32,018 nt of DNA. It comes from CAZTGZ01 sp044339595 (lineage in GTDB: Bacteria; Bacteroidota; Bacteroidia; NS11-12g; UBA9320). The stretch lies in NCBI GenBank assembly GCA_044339595.1, contig JBIIVF010000011.1:1-32018 (forward strand), given 5' to 3'. A program made the translations under genes and the position numbers. The first letter of the stretch is position 1. Each line of letters begins with the position of its first letter. Shown here one piece after another: positions 24,701 to 31,702 of the stretch. Under the pieces are notes generated by a model. That model was not told the DNA's origin. It did no database searches and saw only the letters and a program-made list of their open reading frames with translations.

Positions 24701-26063
24701 AATCGTAGGCTACGGTAGAATCCGCAAGTTTCGATTTGATGACCGGATATTTGAAACCTGCAAAATAAAAGTAGGATTCAGCAATGCTGCTAACCTCAAT
24801 TCCATAGGCATACACTTGATGTCCATAAGACGATCTCAGCAAGTGTGCTCCTTCATTCACTAAACGGTTCACATAATAATAATTGGTATCATCCGGAACC
24901 ACCAGAAAATCTTCGGGTGGAATTTTATGTTGATCAAGGGTTACTGCATCCCGACTTCTCTTATCAATTAAAATACTAACAAAATGGTCCTTTATTTTGG
25001 TGTTCGTGAGCGAAACGAAATGAGATTCATTGGTTAAATGGGAAGATCCGGCAATTTGAATGATGCCTGGGTGTCCTCCACTGGAAAGTTTATAAAATCC
25101 ATTTTTGCCGCCTCCCTTCATGATTTGAAAGCAGAGAAATGGCCGATCGGCGGTCACGAGCAAGACTGAATCACCATTGAGAATATCCAGCTCTATGCTC
25201 GAGTCTCTGTTGGTAATGAAGTGGCTATATCCATTCACCGTTACCCACAGGTGCGTATCGAGAGAAACACATTTGAGTTTGTATCCTTTGGTTTGTCCGA
25301 ATAGCGGCATGACCACAAATCTGCGGTCACTCCAATCGATGCTGTTGAGTTGGGTAACAATAGAACGGTGGGCACATCCACCATAATGCGTAGCGAGATT
25401 TTTATCTCCGATATAAACCAGTCCCTTCTTCTTATTTAGAATTTCGACGACTGACCCACTGAAATCGCCCGTATCAGCCACCACAGAATAGGATTCTCCT
25501 TGATTCAGGATTAGGGTAAAGGGCACATTCGATTTATGTTTACCGGTGCTCCCTGCGACTAAGTTTACTTTAAAGACTACCGAATCTTCCGTGGCTAAAA
25601 GTTGTATCTGATTTTTACTCTTTGCTAATCCATGCGCGGCAATGAACTTCTCTCCGACACTCACATTTTTGAGGGGAATGACCACAAAAGCATTGGAGGC
25701 ATGCACCTCAAATAAGGCTGCGGTAATGCAAACTGGCTTGTCAGAAAGAATGTGCAATCCTGTGCGCTCCTTTTTCTCTAACAGCCGGGGTCTCGCGATG
25801 GAATCGGGTATATCACAATAGGTGAGTTTATTGGCTTGCACATTCACCACCATTTTGAAATTTCGAAATGAATTCTCAATGGTCACCGTGGCATTTTGTA
25901 CAGCGGTGATGTAAAATCTACCGGTGGTATTTCCCATTTCATTGTTCATAAACGAACACCAGAATTCGGTACCATGCATGTCGGTTTGGGCACGCGACCT
26001 CCCTTGACTTCCTATTATCAAGAAAATCATCAGAATGAAGCTGAGTTTAAAGCGTTGCAACAC
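21708..26063 (-). CDS. Giant surface protein: IgGFc-binding N-terminal domain, T9SS type B sorting domain
   Basis: A 1451-residue cell-surface protein. The signal peptide (MLQRFKLSFILMIFLIIGSQ) ends at S-R-A25 and leaves Gln26 as the predicted mature N-terminus. The IgGFc-binding-type region begins at once (GTEFWCSFMNN, TGRFYITAVQNATVTIENS, and GLHILSDKPVCITAALFEVH) and fills about residues 26-450. A long set of Ig/PKD-like modules follows (about 450-1360), with repeated Cys-containing joints such as GCIDSS, GCVDSVIRTV and GCVAADTL. The C-terminus (about 1362-1451) is the gliding-motility-associated type B domain: IPSAFSPGNDYLNNGF, FRIYNRWGELLFYSN, W-N-G and PGIYSYLFDF. The start codon must be non-ATG: GTG at 26063 or TTG at 26060, because the only upstream in-frame ATG is followed by a stop and the first internal ATG would remove the charged n-region. 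The likely role is adhesion or surface structure. Confidence 0.88.
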   Translation of the reverse strand: MLQRFKLSFILMIFLIIGSQGRSRAQTDMHGTEFWCSFMNNEMGNTTGRFYITAVQNATVTIENSFRNFKMVVNVQANKLTYCDIPDSIARPRLLEKKERTGLHILSDKPVCITAALFEVHASNAFVVIPLKNVSVGEKFIAAHGLAKSKNQIQLLATEDSVVFKVNLVAGSTGKHKSNVPFTLILNQGESYSVVADTGDFSGSVVEILNKKKGLVYIGDKNLATHYGGCAHRSIVTQLNSIDWSDRRFVVMPLFGQTKGYKLKCVSLDTHLWVTVNGYSHFITNRDSSIELDILNGDSVLLVTADRPFLCFQIMKGGGKNGFYKLSSGGHPGIIQIAGSSHLTNESHFVSLTNTKIKDHFVSILIDKRSRDAVTLDQHKIPPEDFLVVPDDTNYYYVNRLVNEGAHLLRSSYGHQVYAYGIEVSSIAESYFYFAGFKYPVIKSKLADSTVAYDCRNNRIYSRIKTDLNNPYNLPVKQVKWFSDSFTVKDGAYFFDAPFVAGQTYRFTVLIYYEGYIDTLEEQFTFNFPEFNPVYDFTLCRDSVIFKIDNPYFSQIRWNDNSTARSYNAKKEEKVLVSARDTSGYCSFSDSADVQEVQFVRRMFIDTLSDCHVNNLFRIRDESTVLNDSIRLRVWNFKGAVIAYDTNLIEYHFDQPGKPVLHLDLYLQTSQKKCRMEIPFRVHWNTYTRADFGGERFCTGDTVTVVDKSFPCCDSVASYSVHSDGMSITSKLKTQKFQVTFDPIPGTGFKTYYYVVTNDKGCKDTMKKEIIVMPDAEAKISQTDSVQKCKTLARWNFIHNRNESLTGPYAVKWFFGDSAMGENDAYRNYRFTKEGIHAVKLKTQTGFGCIDSSITYVSVLPEIEASISPDTNFACLVVPELEFTVRAAHPLPITYSWFKNNDSIGSDSSIIIQHAFENEFKISLMAKSENPYCQTALLERWVNYRQNPQASMQLSDSVLCAETEFTTALNTSAGNRPAKTVIWKWDGKIDTIALLKDIGFDKPGVYSIKLQITDTAGCVDSVIRTVEVFDPKPITIVIDDSVLCESQDISALAMHQAPKIKWFLNRILLADTTDNLVLGPKPSGVYGLKVMSISAQGCPSADSTTFRIKTAPIAGFTLSDDTACFDAYNLEVKNTAFSPDDPILAYTYRSDAGILGNNVDFTLSKNLRQAVNVITQTVITQEGCIDSFSREVFLLDWLPPSITGDTICVGETALLTAVGMLQPGVVRMLWHSGDGYRVEGTVLNHVYPYPGKYSPLLEIFSKEGCVAADTLIEGMVVYPTPIAKFTSKSIQQDDNVLLELLADGNPDDVNTWTVGSNGVYSGNSVRVGFDKGFTDYVKLLKVNRFGCADSIREFIEVYPLVKWQIPSAFSPGNDYLNNGFGLVITEGVSEFHFRIYNRWGELLFYSNNPAEKWNGLYKGALVQPGIYSYLFDFTYGKTSKQYINGTVHVVR

Positions 26064-26756
26064 TTATTTCTATTTAGATACAGATCATGTGAAAAGGCTG
26101 CATGAAAAAGTAAAATTAACCAATAAATAGCTTAATGCAACAGGTATAACCGCCAATTTATGACTTTTGCCATTTAGAATGATTGACTTTGTTGAATAAT
26201 ACGGTTTTCAGGGCTTTGCCCAAACATCATTTTGCAATGAAAATATGCATTGCCCCCCCACTTCATTTTTTTTCTTGACAAAAAAAACGAAGCAAAAAAA
26301 GTCAAGGCTGTATTTCTCTTTTCTATCCGCTAAGGCCATTTCGGCGCTTTCCACGATGGGAGCCACTTCTTATATTTATTTGGGTTACCTATGTTCCGAA
26401 GTGAGCCGATATTAATAAAGGAGACTGAAATAGCAACGGCGTTCGCCCATCGCTGTATTATCTGCTCAATAGGATGATTGGTTTTCACGCCTCCATAACC
26501 AAGCGGATCACGAAAAGACAAATAAGGCCATTTCCCACCCGCAGGCCAGATTCTGCTCATTTTTGCCTCAGTCTTCAAATTCAAAAGCCATTAACCAAAA
26601 TTTCGCATTTAAAGTCAAAGAATTCTGTCACAATTGAGCGATTAGCTTCATAAGGCAAGGTCATTTTTGAAGGTGCGGTTTTGAGTCAGCCGTAAAAATG
26701 TGCAAATCCTGTGGTTTATATCATGGCATAGCCGTCTATAAAAACCTTGAATACCC
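26064..26756. other. Long divergent intergenic region between adhesin and cphB, with hairpin repeat
   Basis: About 700 bp divide the adhesin (-) from cphB (+). A poly-T/poly-A hairpin lies at 26261-26291 (CTTCaTTTTTTTT / AAAAAAAAcGAAG around CTTGAC), followed by a second CTTGAC partner, GTCAAG, at 26301-26306. It resembles interspersed hairpin elements of Bacteroidota. A weak 76-codon ORF at 26330-26560 is listed separately. I could not place a convincing promoter for the adhesin. Confidence 0.5.
26330..26560 (-). CDS. Doubtful 76-residue ORF in the intergenic repeat region
   Basis: From the ATG at 26560 (MSRIWPAGGKWPYLSFRD) the frame runs to a stop at 26330. The product is rich in Trp, Pro, Gly and Asn, has no signal peptide or membrane segment, and matches no family I recognise. 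It lies next to a hairpin-type dispersed repeat. It may be a translated piece of an interspersed element and not a gene. Confidence 0.2.
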   Translation of the reverse strand: MSRIWPAGGKWPYLSFRDPLGYGGVKTNHPIEQIIQRWANAVAISVSFINIGSLRNIGNPNKYKKWLPSWKAPKWP

Positions 26757-26764
26757 TACTTTTG
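26757..26764 (+). promoter_or_regulatory. Predicted -7 promoter element of cphB (TACTTTTG)
   Basis: TACTTTTG matches TAnnTTTG perfectly; no TTTG is seen at -33. The start point would be near 26771, about 23 bases before the ATG at 26794. The element lies inside the longer frame that begins at 26698, which supports the inner start. Confidence 0.45.
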
Positions 26765-26778
26765 TGCATTACCAAGAC

Positions 26779-26791
26779 TTGAGTTACTCAA
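26779..26791 (+). promoter_or_regulatory. Small inverted repeat directly before the cphB start
   Basis: TTGAGTTACTCAA is a 5-bp inverted repeat with a 3-base spacer ending two bases before the ATG, within the predicted leader. It might be an operator or a translational control hairpin, but it is short enough to be chance. Confidence 0.25.
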
Positions 26792-26793
26792 AC

Positions 26794-27663
26794 ATGACCA
26801 AACCAAAAGGCATATTGATACCGGTTGGCGGTGCTGAAGACAAAGGCACTGATCTCGAAAAAGGGATCATAGAGCGCAATAACCTCAATTTTTTCGAAGA
26901 GGGCATTTTGCGCACTATCGTTAAACTGATTGGAGATCCGGAAGCACCCATTGAAGTGATTACCACAGCCAGCTCTATTCCTGTAGAAGTTGGTGAGAAC
27001 TATAAGGATGCTTTCAGCAAACTGGGCAGAAAGCATGTGGGACACATGATGATTCGAAATCGCGAAGAAGTGGCCAATCCCGAATATATGGATAGGTTGA
27101 TTCGATGCAAATGCCTGATGTTTTCAGGAGGCAATCAATTGAGATTGTCTTCCATTTTTGGCGGCACCGACTTTCTGGATGTAATTATGGAAAAATACAG
27201 GAATGAGTATTTCATCATCGCCGGAACCAGTGCAGGCGCCATGGCGATGAGCCAAACCATGATTTATGAAGGAAACGCCAGCAGTGCACACTTAAAAGGA
27301 GAAGTCAAAATCACCACAGGCCTTGGATTTCTGCCGGGCGTAATCATTGATTCCCATTTTAATAAAAGAGGCAGATTCCCTCGTTTAGCACAAGCCGTCG
27401 CTGCCAATCCGGGCACAATCGGTATTGGTTTGGGTGAAGACACGGGTGTGATTGTAAGAGATGGCGAAGAGTTAGAGGCCATTGGTTCAGGAGCCGTTTT
27501 TATATTGGATGGAAGGAATATCGCGCATAACAACATCGGCGATATTGAATTCGGCACACCCATTTCTGTGGATGGGATGTTGGTCCACATGATGAGCCGT
27601 GGCAACCATTACAATATCAAAAATCGCAAATTTGAGGCGAGCAAAAAAGCGGAGGAAGTATAA
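26794..27663 (+). CDS. cphB: Cyanophycinase (peptidase family S51)
   Basis: CphB cuts cyanophycin to beta-Asp-Arg dipeptides in the cytoplasm. From the ATG at 26794 (MTKPKGILIPVGGAEDKG) it has 289 residues, the usual length for this family. The nucleophile is S146 in AGTSAGAM; SGGNQLRL (Q115) and IDSHFNKRGRFPRLAQAV supply the other expected active-site region and substrate contacts, and IGIGLGEDTGVIV is also typical. The upstream ATG at 26698 would add 32 residues that overlap the predicted promoter and are unlike the family N-terminus. It is transcribed away from the adhesin gene and converges on iaaA, which encodes the next step of degradation. Confidence 0.96.
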   Translation: MTKPKGILIPVGGAEDKGTDLEKGIIERNNLNFFEEGILRTIVKLIGDPEAPIEVITTASSIPVEVGENYKDAFSKLGRKHVGHMMIRNREEVANPEYMDRLIRCKCLMFSGGNQLRLSSIFGGTDFLDVIMEKYRNEYFIIAGTSAGAMAMSQTMIYEGNASSAHLKGEVKITTGLGFLPGVIIDSHFNKRGRFPRLAQAVAANPGTIGIGLGEDTGVIVRDGEELEAIGSGAVFILDGRNIAHNNIGDIEFGTPISVDGMLVHMMSRGNHYNIKNRKFEASKKAEEV

Positions 27664-27992
27664 ATTACTATCATAGACATATTTTTACAAACGTTTGATT
27701 TGCAGGTTTTTATGATTTACGACATAGATTAATGATAGGCATCAACACGACCTGAATGATTAAATAGTATCGAAAACTGCGGGTGGGTGTGAACGAAATG
27801 AGCGAACCGCTTTTTTTTCGGCTTGGAGGCGAGGGGTTTGTGCGACAAGAAAAGAAAAGTGGTTGGATTTCGTTCTTGATTTTCTTTGTTTACTTTCTTT
27901 CATCAAGGAAAGAAAGTAAAACCAGGTTATAGGGCTGGTAAGCCCTAATCGAAGAAAAATTAACGTCCATTTTATTTGATTGCCGCTAGGTA
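27664..27992. other. Convergent intergenic region with a 13-bp perfect hairpin repeat
   Basis: About 330 bp between the stops of cphB and iaaA, without a gene. Besides the hairpin at 27889-27920 it has a smaller perfect hairpin, AGGGCT-GGTA-AGCCCT (27931-27946), and a G-rich and poly-T stretch near 27781-27840. No classic T-run terminator for cphB is seen; the hairpins may serve that purpose in both directions. Confidence 0.5.
27889..27920. repeat. Perfect 13-bp inverted repeat (hairpin element)
   Basis: TTTACTTTCTTTC (27889-27901) and GAAAGAAAGTAAA (27908-27920) pair perfectly around the 6-base loop ATCAAG. From memory this type of CTTTC/ATCAAG/GAAAG hairpin recurs in intergenic DNA of many Bacteroidota. 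Its place between two convergent stops fits a bidirectional terminator or an interspersed palindrome. Confidence 0.85.
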
Positions 27993-28928
27993 TTATATCT
28001 TGTAAATCAGCGCCTGACTTTCACCCTTTGAATTTCGAAAGGCCCTATACATGCCTTCGGAGTTAAAGCAAAGTTGAACATTTCCGGCTGCATCCACAGC
28101 CACCAAACCGCCTTCCCCACCTATTTTCACCAATTTTTCAAGGACCACCTTTTCACAGGCTTCTTGGAGACTCATTTTTCCATATTCCATCAAGCACGCG
28201 ATGTCATACGCCACTACCGCCTGGATGAATTTTTCGCCATGACCGGTGCAAGAAACGGCACAGGTAAGATTGTTGGCATAGGTGCCGGCACCAATGATCG
28301 GGGAATCTCCGATGCGACCGAATTTCTTGTTGGTCATGCCACCGGTAGAAGTAGCTGCCGCTAAATGTCCATGCATATCTAAGGCTACGGCGCCGACGGT
28401 TCCGGTTTTAAACTCGGTGGGCAAGGAGTGATCCATGCGTACATCACCGGAGGCCAAAGCCTCTTGCCATTGACCATATCGAAATGCATTGTAAAAATAT
28501 TCTTCCTTTTCGAAAGCCAGACCGTGCAGCCGCGCAAATTCTTCGGCCCCGGAAGTGGCTAATAGGATATGATCGCTTTTTTCTAAGACCGTGCGTGCCA
28601 GTAAAACCGGGTTTTTAACCCCTTTCACCCCGCAAACCGCCCCTGCATCGAGGGTTTTGCCACACATGATAGAGGCATCCATTTCATGCGTTCCCTGATG
28701 GGTAAATACGGCTCCTTTTCCTGCATTAAACAACGGACAATCTTCCAGCGATTGAACGGCCACTGTAATCGCATCGAGCGCATTTCCACCGGAAGCCAGT
28801 ACTTCATAACCCCGATCCCTTGCTTCACAAAGTGCATCGATATATTCCTTTTCCTTTTCTTGACTCAGGGTGCCGCGGGGGATGGTGCCTGCACCGCCGT
28901 GAAGGGCAATGGTGATGGGTGATTTCAT
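27993..28928 (-). CDS. iaaA: Isoaspartyl peptidase / plant-type L-asparaginase (Ntn hydrolase)
   Basis: This enzyme hydrolyses beta-aspartyl dipeptides; with CphB it completes cyanophycin breakdown by splitting beta-Asp-Arg into aspartate and arginine. The 311-residue precursor starts at the ATG at 28928 (MKSPITIALHGGAGTIPRG). The N-terminal HGGAG motif, NAGKGAVFT, and the autocleavage site FKTG176/T177VGAVALD are visible; T177 becomes the nucleophile after self-processing into alpha and beta subunits. STGGMTNKKFGRIGDSPIIGAGTYA forms the substrate pocket. No signal peptide is present, so it is cytoplasmic. The longer frame (to 29033) overlaps the upstream terminator and is rejected. An intrinsic terminator separates it from the cysS-glutaminyl cyclase unit, so it needs its own promoter. 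Confidence 0.95.
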   Translation of the reverse strand: MKSPITIALHGGAGTIPRGTLSQEKEKEYIDALCEARDRGYEVLASGGNALDAITVAVQSLEDCPLFNAGKGAVFTHQGTHEMDASIMCGKTLDAGAVCGVKGVKNPVLLARTVLEKSDHILLATSGAEEFARLHGLAFEKEEYFYNAFRYGQWQEALASGDVRMDHSLPTEFKTGTVGAVALDMHGHLAAATSTGGMTNKKFGRIGDSPIIGAGTYANNLTCAVSCTGHGEKFIQAVVAYDIACLMEYGKMSLQEACEKVVLEKLVKIGGEGGLVAVDAAGNVQLCFNSEGMYRAFRNSKGESQALIYKI

Positions 28929-28932
28929 GGAA

Positions 28933-28940
28933 CGAAAATA
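28933..28940 (-). promoter_or_regulatory. Candidate -7 element of iaaA (TATTTTCG)
   Basis: TATTTTCG on the minus strand is one mismatch from TAnnTTTG and ends only four bases before the ATG. If real, the transcript would be leaderless or nearly so, as also suggested for cysS. It lies directly downstream of the terminator at 28945-28974. Confidence 0.3.
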
Positions 28941-28944
28941 GCAT

Positions 28945-28974
28945 AAAAAAAGGCCTGCAATCTGCAAGCCTTTT
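28945..28974 (-). terminator. Intrinsic terminator of the cysS-glutaminyl cyclase-small ORF unit
   Basis: On the minus strand, AAAAGGC pairs with GCCTTTT, with an inner TGCA/TGCA pairing and a three-base loop, then a seven-T run (complement of 28945-28951). It begins 20 bases after the stop of the small ORF at 28994, a spacing like that of the other two terminators here, but 239 bases after the glutaminyl cyclase stop. Confidence 0.82.
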
Positions 28975-28993
28975 AAGAATATGGTAAGTAAGC

Positions 28994-29197
28994 TTATTTT
29001 TCTGAACTGTAGAGGTCCAGAATCCACCACCACTTAAAATATGCTCCGCTCAAACTATTGTCTTTTGAAACCCAGGATGGGAAAATTCCCATTTCCCAAC
29101 CGGTAAGGTCGTTTTTGTATTCAGGCATATTGGCCACCCCGATGCGAACTCCAAGGCGACCTTCAATTACCAGAAAGGACAGGAATAGATTTAGCAA
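28994..29197 (-). CDS. Small Trp-rich ORF downstream of the glutaminyl cyclase gene
   Basis: The frame is the same as that of the upstream cyclase gene and is separated from it only by the cyclase TAG stop (29213-29215) and five codons. A start could be TTG at 29197 (67 residues), GTG at 29137, or ATG at 29128 (44 residues, MPEYKNDLTGWEMGIFPSWV). The C-terminal part contains GAYFKWWWILDLYSSEK. An intrinsic terminator follows at 20 bases, which suggests it is transcribed as the last part of the operon. I do not recognise a family. It could be a genuine small gene, a remnant of a lost gene, or a long 3' untranslated region that happens to be open. Confidence 0.4.
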   Translation of the reverse strand: MLNLFLSFLVIEGRLGVRIGVANMPEYKNDLTGWEMGIFPSWVSKDNSLSGAYFKWWWILDLYSSEK

Positions 29198-29212
29198 ATC
29201 TCTTTGATAATT

Positions 29213-30220
29213 CTATTTCCCTGCGTTGTTCTGGCGATAAATCACTTCAATCACGGTATGCCCCACGGCCTTCAGTGTCTTGCGGTCGATGATGCTCATG
29301 TTGTCGTTCTGGGTATGCCAATATTCACCAAAACCGTTATCGCTGTTGGTATTGTACTGAATGATATCCAAAGTGCGAATCCCTAAGATGGAATTGATGT
29401 AATAATGATCATCGGTGATATGGCCTCCCTTTTCATTTCTAAAGAAATTGCCATATCCCAGTGACTGCGCAGTCTGCCATACCAGATAAACATAGTCAGA
29501 AGCGAAATCCAATGAATGCAATTCATATGGAAATACTGCATCCTTCGCGCCTACCATGTCGAGCAATATGCCAAATCGGGCTTTGTATCCCGGAACATGC
29601 GGGGTTTTGCTCCAGTATTGAGAGCCCAAACACCAGGTTTCACTGTTACCGCGTCTTTCTCCACCGTCTTCTACATCAAACAAAACGATGTCAATGCCAA
29701 GTCCGGGGCGATTGGCATGCAGCTGTCGGGCAATCTCCAACAAGACCCCCACCCCGCTTCCGCCATCGTTGGCCCCATCGGCCGGGCGGTTGGATGCATT
29801 GGGGTCTTCATCGGCCAAGGGCCTTGTATCCCAATGCGCACTGAGCAAAATCCGATCCTTTGAATTCGGATTAAATACTCCGATGATATTTTGAAATGGA
29901 ACCGTTTGACCTTTAAATCCAACGACTTCTCCTTTCTGAACATGCACGGTATCGGTATATCCATTGAGTTTGTCAATCAACCATGCCGCTGTTTTTGCAT
30001 GCGCGGCAGATCCGGGCACCCTGGGACCAAATTTCACTTGTTTTTCAATGAATCCATACGCTGAATCCGCATCGAAAGAAACGGGTTGCATCGGCGCAAT
30101 GGGTTCTGAAACGAGGGTATCTGTATCTACCTCATCCTCATCGTGATTCGGATCGCCGGGTTTACAACTTTGCATCCATCCGGATAAAACGGCCAGGCTG
30201 ATGATCAATGCTTTTTTCAT
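29213..30220 (-). CDS. Glutaminyl-peptide cyclotransferase-like M28 lipoprotein
   Basis: The 335-residue protein has a lipoprotein signal (MKKALIISLAVLSGW) with lipobox M-Q-S-C19, then an acidic linker. The M28 zinc-hydrolase fold follows: SAHWDTRPLADEDP, the metal-binding GANDGGSGVGVLLEIAR (D152), VLFDVEDGG (E184/D185) and GGHITDDHYYI (H272). The pattern WCLGSQYWSKTPHVPGYKAR plus LLDMVGAKDA and EYWHTQNDNMSIIDRKTLKA fits the Bacteroidota periplasmic glutaminyl cyclases, which convert N-terminal Gln of exported proteins to pyroglutamate after signal peptidase cleavage. Plain aminopeptidase activity is the alternative. Its ATG overlaps the cysS stop by four bases (ATGA at 30217-30220), so translation is coupled. 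Confidence 0.88.
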   Translation of the reverse strand: MKKALIISLAVLSGWMQSCKPGDPNHDEDEVDTDTLVSEPIAPMQPVSFDADSAYGFIEKQVKFGPRVPGSAAHAKTAAWLIDKLNGYTDTVHVQKGEVVGFKGQTVPFQNIIGVFNPNSKDRILLSAHWDTRPLADEDPNASNRPADGANDGGSGVGVLLEIARQLHANRPGLGIDIVLFDVEDGGERRGNSETWCLGSQYWSKTPHVPGYKARFGILLDMVGAKDAVFPYELHSLDFASDYVYLVWQTAQSLGYGNFFRNEKGGHITDDHYYINSILGIRTLDIIQYNTNSDNGFGEYWHTQNDNMSIIDRKTLKAVGHTVIEVIYRQNNAGK

Positions 30221-31698
30221 GATTGTATGCTGTAAGTAGTGCCCTCTTTGCCGTCTTTCAGCTGAACTCCCAAGTCCTTCAACTGATCGCGAATTTTATC
30301 GGAAGTGGCAAAATCCCTATTCTCCTTGGCCTGCGTTCTGAGGGAAATGATGAACTGAATCAATCCATCGGTGATTTTACTATCCTGATTTTCACGCTCA
30401 TCCACCAAACCCAGTATTTCGAAAACAAATGTTCTGAATTGCTCTTTGAAACGCTGCAACGATGCAGTCGTCAGACCGGCTTTGTTATCCAATATTAAAT
30501 TCACCTGTCTTACCCCTTCAAATAATTGCGCAATCAGAATGGGCGTGTTAAAATCTTCATTCATGGCCTGATAGCATGCCTTTTCCCATGCTTCCACCTC
30601 AAACGTGTCTGCAGCATTAGCTTGAATGCTGTCTGCATTTTTCAACGCTTCCATCATACGGGTATAGCCTTTTTCTGCGGCCTGCAATGCCTCATTCGAA
30701 AAATCAAGGGTGCTTCGGTAATGCGCCATGAGAATAAAGAATCGCAAAGTCATGGGACTATACGCCTTTTCCAACAACGGATGGTCTCCGGCTAAAAACT
30801 CATGCATCAAAATGCCATTGTTCAGTGATTTTGCCATCTTCTGACCGTTGATGGTAATCATGTTGTTATGTAGCCAATAATTAGCCGGTTTTTTATGATG
30901 ACAAGCCGTGCTTTGTGCAATCTCTGCTTCGTGATGCGGAAACAATAAATCCATCCCACCGGCGTGAATATCAAAGGTTTCACCCAAATATTTCGAGCTC
31001 ATGGCCGAACATTCAATGTGCCAACCCGGAAATCCATTTCCCCAGGGTGAAGGCCACTGCATGATGTGCATCGGTTCTGCCATTTTCCATAAAGCAAAGT
31101 CGTTCGGATGGCGCTTTTCGTCTTGTCCTTCCAAAGCCCTGCGCTCTTCACCTGCACCGGCCATCAAATCTTCCAGAATTCGTCCGCTGAGTTCACCATA
31201 ATGATGTCCTTCGGCATATTTCATCACATCGAAATACACACTGCCATTGGATTCATACGCCAATCCCTCACCCATTATTTTTTGAATCATCTCAATCTGT
31301 TCGATGATATGTCCGGATGCTTTGGGTTCAACCGAGGGTCGCTGAATATTCAAAGATCGCATGCATTCATTGTAGGCATCGGTGTAATGTTGCGCCACTT
31401 CCATGGGTTCGAGCTGTTCCAAACGGGCTTTTTTCTGAATTTTATCTTCGCCCTCATCGGCATCATTCACCAAATGCCCAACATCCGTGATATTGCGTAC
31501 AAACCGAACTTTATATCCCAAATGGGTCAAATACCGGCGCACCACATCAAACACTACAGGACCGCGTGCATGCCCCAAATGAGGATATCCATAAACCGTC
31601 GGTCCGCATAGATACATACCTACAAAAGGGTGATTGATGGGTTCGAATTTCTCCATTTTCCCGCCGAGCGTGTTGTATAGTCTGATATCCTGATGCAT
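30217..31698 (-). CDS. cysS: Cysteinyl-tRNA synthetase
   Basis: A class I synthetase that charges tRNA-Cys. The 493 residues start at the ATG at 31698 (MHQDIRLYNTLGGK); the longer frame to 31749 runs into the repeat array and is rejected. The HIGH motif is P39-H-L-G-H43, and KMSKS appears as K287-M-A-K-S291 (GQKMAKSLNNG). Zinc ligands are C31 in LCGPTVYG, C230 in GWHIECSAM, and H255 and E259 in FPHHEAEIAQS. The C-terminal DALR-type helical domain (about 345-410) and the final LKDLGVQLKDGKEGTTY, with ANFATSDKIRDxL-like ENRDFATSDKIRDQL before it, are standard. It is the first gene of a unit with the glutaminyl cyclase gene, four-base overlap. A TATTTTTG box ends four bases before the ATG. Confidence 0.97.
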   Translation of the reverse strand: MHQDIRLYNTLGGKMEKFEPINHPFVGMYLCGPTVYGYPHLGHARGPVVFDVVRRYLTHLGYKVRFVRNITDVGHLVNDADEGEDKIQKKARLEQLEPMEVAQHYTDAYNECMRSLNIQRPSVEPKASGHIIEQIEMIQKIMGEGLAYESNGSVYFDVMKYAEGHHYGELSGRILEDLMAGAGEERRALEGQDEKRHPNDFALWKMAEPMHIMQWPSPWGNGFPGWHIECSAMSSKYLGETFDIHAGGMDLLFPHHEAEIAQSTACHHKKPANYWLHNNMITINGQKMAKSLNNGILMHEFLAGDHPLLEKAYSPMTLRFFILMAHYRSTLDFSNEALQAAEKGYTRMMEALKNADSIQANAADTFEVEAWEKACYQAMNEDFNTPILIAQLFEGVRQVNLILDNKAGLTTASLQRFKEQFRTFVFEILGLVDERENQDSKITDGLIQFIISLRTQAKENRDFATSDKIRDQLKDLGVQLKDGKEGTTYSIQS

Positions 31699-31702
31699 AG
31701 GG

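Noticed and set aside
28929..29033. Longer N-terminus of the isoaspartyl peptidase
   Set aside because: The extension runs through an intrinsic terminator and does not match the family, whose proteins begin shortly before the HGGAG motif.
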